DNA of 64,000 nucleotides from Bradyrhizobium macuxiense. Its GTDB lineage: Bacteria > Pseudomonadota > Alphaproteobacteria > Rhizobiales > Xanthobacteraceae. Position 1 is the stretch's first letter; each line of letters starts with the position of its first letter. The position numbers and the translations under genes are program-made. The notes beneath the pieces were generated by a model, which was not told the DNA's origin, made no database searches, and saw nothing but the letters and a program-made list of their open reading frames with translations. The stretch is taken from contig NZ_VITY01000013.1 of the NCBI RefSeq assembly GCF_007993935.1, forward strand, positions 124,001 to 188,000. The letters are read 5' to 3'. Of this stretch, positions 1 through 8,263 are shown piece by piece.

Positions 1-222
1 GGTGCCGGCGCGCGTCGCGGCCGCGATGGTGCCGACGGCATCGTTGATCGCGCCGAAGGCCTGCGTCACCAGCGGCACCTTGATCAGCACCAGCGCGGTC
101 ACGACGGTGACCGCGAGCCCGATCGCCACCTGCCGCAGCGACACTTTTCGGCGATTCTCGCTCAACACCCAGGCGATCACGAGCAACGCCACCACGCCGA
201 ACGCCGATTGCAACTGCAGCAT
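1..222 (-). CDS. NupC-type concentrative nucleoside transporter, N-terminal part (cut by window edge)
   Basis: Only the first 74 codons are inside the window; the gene continues beyond position 1. The visible part starts MLQLQSAFGVVALLVIAW, a membrane segment, followed by LSENRRKVSLRQ and a second hydrophobic stretch. This opening (short N-terminus, 'SAFG', a first helix ending in 'LSENRR') is typical of the concentrative nucleoside transporter family, which imports nucleosides with protons or sodium across the inner membrane. The ATG at 222 has a G-rich stretch just upstream as a possible ribosome site. The substrate-binding helices are not visible, so the family call rests on the N-terminus alone. 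Confidence 0.6.
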   Translation of the reverse strand, partial: MLQLQSAFGVVALLVIAWVLSENRRKVSLRQVAIGLAVTVVTALVLIKVPLVTQAFGAINDAVGTIAAATRAGT

Positions 223-338
223 CACGCCCCCAAGAACCCTCACGCGATTATGGGTGGGGGCCTCGCGCAGCGCAATGCTGTTGCGCGTTAGCGTCCTCTC
301 CATTGACAAGTTGCAGGCGCTCGGCCACGCAATCATCC

Positions 339-1562
339 ATGTCCTCCGCCACGCCGGCCGGCGCCCGCGATCTGCTCGGCCACAGGCCGTTCCTGTTCTT
401 CTTGTCGTCGCGCAGCCTGTCGCGCTTCTCCAGCCAGATCGGCGCGGTGGCGATCGGCTGGCAGATCTACGACCTGACCGGCAGCGCGTTCGACCTCGGC
501 ATGGTCGGCTTGGTCCAGTTCCTGCCGACCGCGCTATTGGTGTTCGTCGCCGGTCACGCCGCCGACCGCTTCGAGCGCAAGCGCGTGGTGCAGGCCTGCC
601 AGGTCGCCGAAGCGCTGACCGCATTGTTTCTCGCCGGAAGCACATTTGCCGGCACCATCTCCGAGATCCAGATCTTCGTTGCGACCTTCGTGCTCGGGAT
701 CGCCGGCGCGTTCGAGAGCCCGGCGACATCAGCGCTGCTGCCGCTGATCGCCCCGCAAGGCTCGCTGCAGCGGGCGACCGCGATCTCGAGCGGCGCAGCG
801 CAGGTCGCGACCATCACCGGCCCCGCGCTCGGCGGCTTCGCCTATGCACTGATGCCGAGCGCGCCCTACGGCATCATGATGGTGTTCTGGCTGTTCGGCG
901 CGCTGCTCACCGGCGGCATCGGCCGGCTGCAGCAGGCGGCGGCGACGAACGGCGCGGTGTCGGACGATTTGTTTGCCGGCGTCACCTTCGTGCGCAGCAA
1001 TCCGGCGATCCTCGGCACCATCTCGCTCGATTTGTTCGCGGTGCTGTTCGGCGGCGTCACCGCGCTGCTGCCGATCTATGCGCGCGACATCCTGATGACC
1101 GGCCCGCTCGGGCTCGGCATCCTGCGCGCCGCGCCCGCGGTCGGCGCGCTCCTGATGACGATGGTGCTGGCGCGGCACACCATCAACCGCCGCGTCGGCA
1201 TGCGCATGTTCCAGGCGGTGATCGTGTTCGGCGTCGCCACGGTGGTGTTCGCGCTGTCGCACTGGATGTGGCTGTCGGCACTGGCGCTCGCGGTGCTCGG
1301 CGCCGCCGACACGATCAGTGTCGTGATCCGCTTCTCTCTGGTGCAGCTCGCCACCCCCGACGAGATGCGCGGCCGGGTCGGCGCGGTGAATTTCCTGTTC
1401 ATCAACGCCTCGAACCAGCTCGGCCAGTTCGAAAGCGGCGTCACCGCGGCACTGCTCGGCACCGTGCCGTCAGCCGTGCTCGGCGGCGTCGCCACCGTGG
1501 CCGTCGCGCTACTCTGGATGAAGCTGTTCCCGACGCTGCGGGACGTGGAGAAGCTGGAGTAG
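339..1562 (+). CDS. MFS transporter, enterobactin-exporter-like
   Basis: A 407-residue major facilitator protein with about twelve hydrophobic segments through its whole length. Near the N-terminus it reads RPFLFFLSSRSLSRFSSQI then GWQIYDLTGSAFDLG, the layout of the EntS/MdtH-like branch of drug and siderophore exporters. Between TM2 and TM3 there is an MFS loop-type motif (GHAADRFERKR). I chose the ATG at 339 because the only upstream in-frame start is a TTG at 303 that would add twelve unconserved residues. It is divergent from the nucleoside transporter at the window edge. Substrate unknown; family call is firm, export function is inferred. Confidence 0.8.
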   Translation: MSSATPAGARDLLGHRPFLFFLSSRSLSRFSSQIGAVAIGWQIYDLTGSAFDLGMVGLVQFLPTALLVFVAGHAADRFERKRVVQACQVAEALTALFLAGSTFAGTISEIQIFVATFVLGIAGAFESPATSALLPLIAPQGSLQRATAISSGAAQVATITGPALGGFAYALMPSAPYGIMMVFWLFGALLTGGIGRLQQAAATNGAVSDDLFAGVTFVRSNPAILGTISLDLFAVLFGGVTALLPIYARDILMTGPLGLGILRAAPAVGALLMTMVLARHTINRRVGMRMFQAVIVFGVATVVFALSHWMWLSALALAVLGAADTISVVIRFSLVQLATPDEMRGRVGAVNFLFINASNQLGQFESGVTAALLGTVPSAVLGGVATVAVALLWMKLFPTLRDVEKLE

Positions 1563-1929
1563 GGCGGGTTCTCTCCACTGTCATTGCGAGGAGCGAAGCG
1601 ACGAAGCAATCCATTTTTCCCCGCGGGGAAAAATGGATTGCTTCGCTTCACTCGCAATGACGGTGATTGTGGCCAGAACTCTGGATCGCTACCTCGCCCC
1701 GCTTGCGGGGAGAGGCGCAGGCCGCCTCCGGCTGCCGTTTCGCCGGCGCGCATAATTTCGGAATATTAGAAATATATCGCTGATTTGCCCGACGTGTCAA
1801 TTTGCCGTGTCGGACGCCGGCAGCCGAAGGCTACTTTGCATGGGGTTGTTTTCGATATTTTGACAGTGCGCGCCTGCGACGGCATGGCACGGGCCGTGCC
1901 GTCGCGATAGCTTTGCCGCAAGCGGGGGT
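1563..1929. other. intergenic region with palindromic repeats, no gene seen
   Basis: This 367-base gap separates two convergent genes. It holds one copy of a large dispersed palindrome (1580-1661) and a second, shorter GC-rich repeat-like segment (about 1690-1745, built on 'CCCCGCTTGCGGGG'), followed by an AT-richer stretch (1750-1800). I see no convincing reading frame or RNA gene. Confidence 0.6.
1580..1661. repeat. dispersed palindromic repeat, family A, copy 1
   Basis: An imperfect inverted repeat: GTCATTGCGAGGAGCGAAGC at the left and its near reverse complement ending CTCGCAATGAC at the right, with an inner GAAGCAATCCA/TGGATTGCTTC pair and a loop of CCCCGCGGGG type. Near-identical elements lie at 9861-9942 and 14922-15005. 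All three are between genes. In this copy it sits just after the MFS gene stop and may also act as a transcript-end structure. Confidence 0.9.
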
Positions 1930-2691
1930 TCAGCCCCGCCCGACGAACGGCATCTTGGTCGCCATGACCGTCATGAACAGCACGTTGGCGTCGAGCGGCA
2001 GGCCGGCCATATAGGCGACGGCGTCGCCGACCGCCTTCGCATCCATGCGCGGCTCGTGCTTGGTGGTGCCGTCGGGCTGCAGCACGCCGGGGCCGTTGAC
2101 CATGCGATCGGTCATCGGGGTCGCGGCGTTGCCGATGTCGACCTGGCCGACCGCGATGTCATACATGCGGCCGTCGAGGTTGGAGGCCTTGGTCAGGCCG
2201 GTGATGGCGTGCTTGGTCGAGGTGTAGGCCGCCGAGAACGGCCGCGGCGCGTGCGCCGAGATCGAGCCGTTGTTGATGATGCGACCGCCGCGCGGCGACT
2301 GGTCCTTCATGATGCGGAAGGCGTGCTGGGTGCACAGGAACGGAGCGGTGAGGTTGGTGTTCACGACGGCCTGCCACTGTTCGAGCGGCAGATCCTCGAA
2401 ATTGACCGGCGGCGCGCCCATGCCCGCGTTGTTGAACAGCACGTCGAGCCGGCCGTAGGTCGCCTTCACCTTGTCGAACAGCGCGGCGATCGCAGCCGGA
2501 TTGGCCATGTCGGCGGTAATGCACAGGCTCTTGCCGGCGGGACCGAGCTTGGCGGTCTCTTCCAGCATCTCCAGGCGGCGCCCGACGAGCACGACGGTGT
2601 AGCCCTTGTCCATCAAAGCGAGCGACGCGGCGCGTCCAACGCCGGTGCCGGCGCCGGTCACGAGTGCGATCTTGCTGGTTGCTTCGGTCAT
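1930..2691 (-). CDS. SDR family NAD(P)-dependent oxidoreductase
   Basis: A 253-residue classical short-chain dehydrogenase. The Rossmann cofactor motif TGAGTGVG is at residues 12-19, NNAG at 87-90, and the catalytic Ser143, Tyr156 and Lys160 (in YTSTK) are present. Length is usual for classical SDRs. The Arg-Arg after the second strand (VLVGRRL) favours NADP(H). The substrate cannot be told from sequence. It lies downstream of the Anbu protease on the same strand with a 12-base gap, so the two may share a transcript, but a functional link is unproven. Confidence 0.9.
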   Translation of the reverse strand: MTEATSKIALVTGAGTGVGRAASLALMDKGYTVVLVGRRLEMLEETAKLGPAGKSLCITADMANPAAIAALFDKVKATYGRLDVLFNNAGMGAPPVNFEDLPLEQWQAVVNTNLTAPFLCTQHAFRIMKDQSPRGGRIINNGSISAHAPRPFSAAYTSTKHAITGLTKASNLDGRMYDIAVGQVDIGNAATPMTDRMVNGPGVLQPDGTTKHEPRMDAKAVGDAVAYMAGLPLDANVLFMTVMATKMPFVGRG

Positions 2692-2703
2692 CCGAGTTTC
2701 CTC

Positions 2704-3465
2704 TTACTTGGTTTTTGCTTCGGTTTCGTTCTTGTAGGGGGGACGTGGAATGTTCTGGTGCGCCGCGCGGAGCGCCGCCGACCAGCGCGAGCGCAAATCA
2801 TGGAAATAGGGCTCGCCGGCCTCGATGCGATGATTGAGGTCGGCCTCGCAGACGTCGGCGCGCACCACCAGGACGTCGATCGGCAGGCCGACACCGAGAT
2901 TGGAGCGCATCGTCGAATCCATCGAGATCAGCCCGGTCTTGAGCGCCTCATAGAGCTCGACGTCGTAATGCATGGCGCGATCGAGCACCGGCTTGCCGTA
3001 TTTGTGCTCGCCGATCTGCAAATAGGGCGTATCGGTCGTGCACTCGATGAAATTGCCGGCGGTGTAGACCATGAACAGCCGCATCCGCGAGCCCTTGATC
3101 TGGCCGCCGAACAGGAACGACACGTCGAAGGAGATATCCTCCGAACGCAGCGCCTCGCCCTCGGTGGCGTGCACCGAGCGGATGGCGCGGCCGATCCGTT
3201 GCGCCGCCTGGAACATGGTCGGCGCGTTCATCAGCGTCTCGAGCTCGCCGGTGTGCGGGTCTTCCATGCCCTCGGTCAGGGTCGAGAGCACCGACTGGCT
3301 GATCGCCAGATTGCCGGCGCTGGCGATCGCCATGATGCGCTCGCCGGGCTTTTCGAAGATGTGCAGCTTGCGGAAGGTCGAGACGTTGTCGAGGCCGGCA
3401 TTGGTGCGGGTATCGGCGATCATGACGAGGCCGTCGCGCACCAGAATTCCGCAGCAATAGGTCAT
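2704..3465 (-). CDS. proteasome-type protease of the Anbu family
   Basis: A 253-residue Ntn-hydrolase of the proteasome beta fold. After removal of Met the chain begins with Thr1, the expected nucleophile, followed by TYCCGILVRDGLVMIADTRT. Asp17 and the Lys in STFRK (about position 32) complete the usual active-site set. The long 'RTNAG-D--STFRKLHIFE' stretch marks the Anbu (ancestral beta subunit, COG3484) branch rather than HslV. Anbu proteins assemble into open helical rings, and their substrate is not established. Family members usually sit with transglutaminase, alpha-E and circularly permuted ATP-grasp genes; here those are at 9963-13389, about 6.5 kb away. Confidence 0.88.
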   Translation of the reverse strand: MTYCCGILVRDGLVMIADTRTNAGLDNVSTFRKLHIFEKPGERIMAIASAGNLAISQSVLSTLTEGMEDPHTGELETLMNAPTMFQAAQRIGRAIRSVHATEGEALRSEDISFDVSFLFGGQIKGSRMRLFMVYTAGNFIECTTDTPYLQIGEHKYGKPVLDRAMHYDVELYEALKTGLISMDSTMRSNLGVGLPIDVLVVRADVCEADLNHRIEAGEPYFHDLRSRWSAALRAAHQNIPRPPYKNETEAKTK

Positions 3466-3759
3466 TTCCAGCCCTCAAACGGTCCGAGTTTCTCGGCGCC
3501 AAACGTGTAGCCAATTTCGAGGTCGCATCCAACCCTAATTCCCCGTGACGGGACATGCGGCAGCCGGTCAAAGAAGGGGAGAGGCCCGATCGCGGAGAAC
3601 GCCTCTGTTCCCGCCATCGGCTGTCCGGACTTGTGGGCTCCGGTCCCGCTCTGCGTCGCACGCATCCGGCAATGATCCGCGCCCCCCGTCATTGCGACGC
3701 TCCTGGCCTTGTGGTCGACTGCCTGCAACCGACAACAACAAGAATTCCGGGAGGCGAGA

Positions 3760-5355
3760 ATGTCGTTCAAGCTGGCCGCATGCGTTGTGACCATGGGCAT
3801 CGCGGCGATGGCGGCGAGCCCCGCATCGGCGCAGAAAGGGGGCGGCACGCTGCGGCTCTATCACAACGACAATCCGCCCTCGACCTCGCTGCTCGAGGAG
3901 TCCACCATCGCCTCGGTGATGCCGTTCGCGGCCGTCTTCAACAACCTCGTCGTGTTCGATCCGGCCAAGGTGCACGAATCCATCGACACCGTGATCCCCG
4001 ATCTTGCCGAGAGCTGGTCGTGGGACCCGACCAACACGAAACTCACTTTCAAGCTGCATCACGGCGTGAAATGGCATGACGGCCAGCCGTTCACCGCCAG
4101 GGACGTGCAGTGCACCTGGCGGATGCTGATCGGCAAGAGCGAGACTCAGGATTTCAAGCGCAATCCGCGCAAGGTCTGGTACTCGAAGCTCAGGGATGTC
4201 AGCGTCAACGGCGACGATGAGGCGACCTTCGAATTGACCGAGCCGCAGCCCGGCCTGTTGGCGCTGCTCGCCAGCGCCTTCTCGGTGGTCTATCCCTGCC
4301 ACGTGCCGCAGCAGGTGATGCGCACCAAGCCGATCGGCACCGGGCCGTTCAAGTTCGTCGAGTTCCGGCGCGGCGATTCGATCCGTCTGGTGCGCAACCC
4401 CGACTACTTCAAGAAGGACCGGCCGTATCTCGACGAGATCACGGTGCGCTCGATCGACAGCCGCGCTACCCGCATGCTGGCGTTCGCGACCGGCGACTAT
4501 GACATCACCTTTCCCTCAGACGTCAGCATTCCCCTGATGAAGGACGTCAAGGCGCGGGCGCCGAACGCGATCTGCGAGATGACGTCGACCAATCTGCAGA
4601 TCAATCTTTTGGTCAACCGGGTCAATCCGCCGTTCGACAACCCGGAGATCCGCAAGGCGATGTCGCTGGCACTGGATCGCAAGGCCTTCAACAGCATCCT
4701 GTTCGAGGGCACCGGGCGGCTCGGCGGGGCGATGCAGGCCAAGCCTGAAGGCGAGTGGGGCATGCCGCCGGAGATCCTGTCGACGCTGATGGGCTACGGC
4801 CCCGACACCGAGAAGAACCTCGCGGACGCGCAGGCGATCATGCAGAAGCTCGGCTACAGCGACGCCAAGCCGCTGTCGATCAAGATCCAGACCCGCAATT
4901 TGCCGACCTATCGCGACCCGGCCGTGATCCTCGCCGACCAGCTCAAGAAGATCTACATCGTCGCCGAGCTCGATATTTTGGATACGCCGCGCTGGTACTC
5001 GCGGCTGCAGCGCAAGGACTACACGATCGGCCTGAACGTCACCGGCGTCAGCGTCGACGATCCTGACGGCAATCTGGTCGAGAATTATTCCTGCAACTCC
5101 GAGCGCAACTACACCCAGTATTGCAACGCCGAGGTCGACAGACTGCTCGCGGCGCAGTCGCGCGAGGTCGACAAGGACAAGCGCCGCAAGATCGTGTTCG
5201 ATATCGAGCATCTGCTGGTCGACGACGCCGCGCGACCGGTCATCCTGCACTCATCGGCCGGCAATTGCTGGCAGCCCTACGTGAAGAACTTTCATCCGCA
5301 CGACAACAGCCAGTACAACAATCTGCGCTTCGAGGATGTCTGGCTAGATAAGTAA
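3760..5355 (+). CDS. ABC transporter substrate-binding protein, family 5 (peptide/nickel type)
   Basis: A 531-residue periplasmic binding protein. A signal peptide of about 24 residues ends in SPASAQ. The mature chain shows family-5 landmarks: ESWSWDPTNTKLTFKLHHGVKWHDG, then FTARDVQ, IGTGPFKF, and NPEIRKAMSLALDR. The ATG at 3760 follows a GGGAGGC ribosome site by nine bases; the frame is open further upstream but without a signal peptide. No permease or ATPase gene is adjacent, so this is an orphan binding protein that must use a transporter elsewhere. Two Cys pairs (SCNSERNYTQYCN) are notable. The ligand is not predictable. Confidence 0.88.
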   Translation: MSFKLAACVVTMGIAAMAASPASAQKGGGTLRLYHNDNPPSTSLLEESTIASVMPFAAVFNNLVVFDPAKVHESIDTVIPDLAESWSWDPTNTKLTFKLHHGVKWHDGQPFTARDVQCTWRMLIGKSETQDFKRNPRKVWYSKLRDVSVNGDDEATFELTEPQPGLLALLASAFSVVYPCHVPQQVMRTKPIGTGPFKFVEFRRGDSIRLVRNPDYFKKDRPYLDEITVRSIDSRATRMLAFATGDYDITFPSDVSIPLMKDVKARAPNAICEMTSTNLQINLLVNRVNPPFDNPEIRKAMSLALDRKAFNSILFEGTGRLGGAMQAKPEGEWGMPPEILSTLMGYGPDTEKNLADAQAIMQKLGYSDAKPLSIKIQTRNLPTYRDPAVILADQLKKIYIVAELDILDTPRWYSRLQRKDYTIGLNVTGVSVDDPDGNLVENYSCNSERNYTQYCNAEVDRLLAAQSREVDKDKRRKIVFDIEHLLVDDAARPVILHSSAGNCWQPYVKNFHPHDNSQYNNLRFEDVWLDK

Positions 5356-5470
5356 CGCATATCACCCCCTGGCGACGGCATACGCTGTCGCCCTCGTGCG
5401 CTTCGCGTCTTCATTCATTCACGCGACCAAGAGCCGGCCGCGTAGGGATCCGCCGGGATATCCGTAGCCG

Positions 5471-5764
5471 CTACGGGAGTTCGGATATCAGCTTGGTCCA
5501 CTCGGCCTCGGGCCACGCCCGCGAGGTGCAGGTCCGAATGTTTCCCATTGAGCTCAGAGCAAGCGCGAGTTTTGTAATGTTGTCGCCGAGGGGCGCTTCG
5601 GCGAGCAGAAGAATGTCATGCTCGCCGGAGGTGAGATAGACCTCCTTGATTTCGACGCCGAGCTTCTGGGCGAGTTCTCGCGCCGCTCTGCTGCGCTTGG
5701 GAGCTTCCTTGACATTACGAATTCCCTGGTCGGTCCAGTCGATCCTCAATATGAATGTCGCCAT
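5471..5764 (-). CDS. GYD domain-containing protein
   Basis: A 97-residue protein starting MATFILRIDWTDQGIRNVKE and containing the small ferredoxin-like GYD domain (WTDQGIRN, then a long helix, then SGEHDILLLAEAP). Such proteins are common in alphaproteobacteria; some resemble small ligand-binding regulators, but no function is settled. I chose the ATG at 5764 over the one at 5776 because the family starts at MATFI and the extra residues (MEDD) include an acidic, GA-rich stretch that looks like a ribosome site. It is transcribed away from the dehydrogenase operon. Confidence 0.8.
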   Translation of the reverse strand: MATFILRIDWTDQGIRNVKEAPKRSRAARELAQKLGVEIKEVYLTSGEHDILLLAEAPLGDNITKLALALSSMGNIRTCTSRAWPEAEWTKLISELP

Positions 5765-6172
5765 GTCGTCCTCCAAGGGTTATGCATGCCCTTGTCTGCC
5801 GCGTGCGCGGCAGGCCAACTTGCTTCACGTTGAAGTTGAGGGAGCGCCACATAAGGCAGGCGCCGCTATCAGACTGAGATGCCTGCCGACGGCCTGACCG
5901 CCGCCCGTTCCTTCAAACGGCGACGTCGGCCCGTCCCGTCTCAAAGGGCAGCTCGGTGCAGATTACGCCACGTCGCTGGTTCGAGAAAGAGGGCTCCCCG
6001 CGTTGTGATCGGGAGCGCGGCGGCGAGGCTCGGCGATCCCTCGGCCGTCGACGCGCGCGCCGAGAGAGAAGCAAGAGAGAGGTCAAGAGAAAGCTGCCGC
6101 GGTATTGCATCGTTGCGGCCCGAACACCAAATATTTGAACGTGGGAGGCAGAACCGCTCCAGGAGTGAGCGC
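5765..6172. other. intergenic region upstream of the 2-oxoacid dehydrogenase operon
   Basis: This 408-base divergent region should hold the promoters of the GYD gene and of the dehydrogenase operon. An open frame runs through its right part in phase with E1alpha, but it is Arg-rich and unlike any E1 N-terminus, so I treat it as untranslated. I found no clear -24/-12 or other recognisable regulator site. Confidence 0.5.
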
Positions 6173-7270
6173 GTGGCCAGCAAAAGAGCAAACGAAGAGC
6201 TCCCCGTCATTGCGCACTTTGAGGTGCGCCGCCGCAATTATCTCGCGCCCGACGGCTCGATAGACCGGCCGCTTCCCGCCTTCGCTACAGATGTCAGGCT
6301 GCTCGTTGAACTTTACCGGTCGATGGTGCTGTTGCGCCTGTTTGACCGAAAGGCTGTTGCGTTGCAGCGCACCGGTCGACTTGGAACCTATGCCGTTTCG
6401 CTCGGCCAGGAGGCGGTGTCGGTCGGCATCGCGAGTGCGATGCGGGAAGATGACGTTCTGCTGCCCTCTTATCGCGACAATGGCGCATTGCTCTGGCGTG
6501 GCGTCAAGCCGGAGGAGATCCTGCTGTTCTGGGGCGGCGACGAACGAGGCAATCACTTCTCCGGTCCGCGCCACGATTTCCCGTTCTGCGTTCCCGTCGG
6601 ATCACAGGCGCCGCACGCGGCCGGTGTTGCCTATGCCCTGAAGCTGCGCAAGGAGCCGCGCGTGGCCGTCTGCTTGTTCGGCGATGGCGCGACCTCGAAA
6701 GGCGACGTTTACGAGGCCATGAATTTCGCCGGCGTTCACAAATTGCCGCTCGTGTTCGTCGCCACCAACAATCAATGGGCCATATCGGTGCCGCTGCGGC
6801 TGCAGACGGGGGCCGAGACGCTGGCGCAGAAGGCCATCGCCGCGGGGTTCAGCGGCGAGCAGGTGGACGGAAGTGACGTGGTGGCGATGCGTGCCGCCGC
6901 CGAGGAGGCCATTGCCGCTGCCCGCGATGGCAAGGGCCCTCACTTCATCGAAGCGGTGACCTACCGGCTCGGCGATCACACCACTTCCGATGATGCGTCG
7001 CGCTATCGTTCGGCCGATGCAGCGCAGGCGCACTGGAAGGAAGAGCCGGTCGCACGGCTCAGGTCCTATCTCGTCGGCCGGAAGATGTGGACCAAGGCCG
7101 ACGAGGAGCAGCTTGCCGCCGAGTGCCATGAACGTATCGAGGCGGCGGTGGAGCGCTATCTAAACACGCCGCCGCGCCGAGCGGAGACCATGTTCGACAA
7201 CCTCTATGCCGAACTGCCCGAGGCCTATGCCGCGCAGCGCCGCGAACTCGCGGGAGAGGACGATGCCTGA
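6173..7270 (+). CDS. thiamine-dependent 2-oxoacid dehydrogenase E1 component, alpha subunit
   Basis: A 365-residue E1alpha of the heterotetrameric type. The thiamine diphosphate motif is present: GDGATSKGD, then about 25 residues, then NNQWAIS. The phosphorylation-loop region reads YRLGDHTTSDDASRYR, typical of branched-chain 2-oxoacid dehydrogenases and of Gram-positive-style pyruvate dehydrogenases. The GTG at 6173 is chosen because AGGAG lies seven bases upstream and the family's N-terminus fits there. It overlaps the E1beta start by eight bases. Together with the next two genes it would oxidatively decarboxylate a 2-oxoacid to acyl-CoA in the cytoplasm. Whether the substrate is pyruvate, branched-chain acids or acetoin cannot be decided. 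Confidence 0.88.
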   Translation: MASKRANEELPVIAHFEVRRRNYLAPDGSIDRPLPAFATDVRLLVELYRSMVLLRLFDRKAVALQRTGRLGTYAVSLGQEAVSVGIASAMREDDVLLPSYRDNGALLWRGVKPEEILLFWGGDERGNHFSGPRHDFPFCVPVGSQAPHAAGVAYALKLRKEPRVAVCLFGDGATSKGDVYEAMNFAGVHKLPLVFVATNNQWAISVPLRLQTGAETLAQKAIAAGFSGEQVDGSDVVAMRAAAEEAIAAARDGKGPHFIEAVTYRLGDHTTSDDASRYRSADAAQAHWKEEPVARLRSYLVGRKMWTKADEEQLAAECHERIEAAVERYLNTPPRRAETMFDNLYAELPEAYAAQRRELAGEDDA

Positions 7271-8243
7271 AGTCACGTTGGTCGAAGCCATCAATCTGGC
7301 TCTCGGCCGCGCCATGGCGGATGATCCTGATGTGGTCGTGCTCGGCGAGGATGTCGGCGTCAATGGCGGCGTCTTCCGCGCGACCGTCGGCTTGCAGGAG
7401 CGCTTTGGTCCGGAGCGCGTCCTCGATACACCGCTTGCCGAACTCCTGATCAGCGGACTCTGCGTCGGCATGGCCGCGCAGGGATTGAAGCCCGTCGGCG
7501 AAATCCAGTTCATGGGATTCATTTATCCCTGTCTCGATCAGCTGGTGAATCACGCATCACGGATGCGCAACCGTACCCAGGGACGGCTCACCTGTCCGAT
7601 GGTCCTGCGGACGCCGCACGGTGCCGGCATTCGCGCGCCAGAGCACCATTCCGAAAGCACTGAGGCGATGCTCGCCCATATTCCGGGCTTGCGTGTCGTC
7701 ATGCCTTCGTCGCCGGAGCGCGCCTATGGACTTCTCCTCGCCGCGATCCGTGATCCGGATCCGGTGGTGTTCCTGGAGCCGACGCGGTTGTACCGCGCGG
7801 CGAAAGGCGAGGTGGATGACAACGGCGAAGCCTTGCCGCTGGATCTCGCCTTTATCCTGAGGGAAGGTCGCGACGTCACGCTGATCAGCTGGGGCGCGAT
7901 GCTGAAGGAAACGATGGCCGCAGCGGACGCGCTCGCCGACGAGGGCATCGCTGCCGAGGTTATCGATCTCGCCACGCTCAAGCCCTACGATGAAAACACC
8001 GTGCTCGGTTCGGTCGCAAAGACCGGGCGCTGCGTCATCGTGCACGAGGCCGCGCACACCGGCGGATTTGGCGCGGAGATCGCAGCCCTCATTGCCGAGC
8101 ACGGACTATCCTCGCTGCTCGCACCCGTGACCCGCGTCACCGGTTACGACACGGTCATTCCGATGGCCCGCCTCGAGCAACGCTACATGCCGTCGGTCGG
8201 ACGCATCGTGACCGCAGCCCGAAAGGCGTGCCAGTACAACTGA
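7263..8243 (+). CDS. 2-oxoacid dehydrogenase E1 component, beta subunit
   Basis: A 326-residue transketolase-type beta subunit. It begins MPEVTLVEAINLALGRAM and contains VVLGEDVGVNGGVFRAT, the usual glutamate-containing cofactor motif, plus DTPLAELLISG and the C-terminal half with IDLATLKPYD and HEAAHTGGFGAEIA. The ATG at 7263 overlaps the end of E1alpha, indicating translational coupling. E1beta pairs with E1alpha to form the alpha2beta2 decarboxylase. Length is standard for the family. Confidence 0.9.
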   Translation: MPEVTLVEAINLALGRAMADDPDVVVLGEDVGVNGGVFRATVGLQERFGPERVLDTPLAELLISGLCVGMAAQGLKPVGEIQFMGFIYPCLDQLVNHASRMRNRTQGRLTCPMVLRTPHGAGIRAPEHHSESTEAMLAHIPGLRVVMPSSPERAYGLLLAAIRDPDPVVFLEPTRLYRAAKGEVDDNGEALPLDLAFILREGRDVTLISWGAMLKETMAAADALADEGIAAEVIDLATLKPYDENTVLGSVAKTGRCVIVHEAAHTGGFGAEIAALIAEHGLSSLLAPVTRVTGYDTVIPMARLEQRYMPSVGRIVTAARKACQYN

Positions 8244-8263
8244 ACATCAACGGACCTCGTGCC

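Noticed and set aside
5879..6172. N-terminal extension of E1alpha by 98 codons
   Set aside because: The extension is Arg-rich, lacks similarity to E1 proteins, and a well-placed ribosome site precedes the GTG at 6173.
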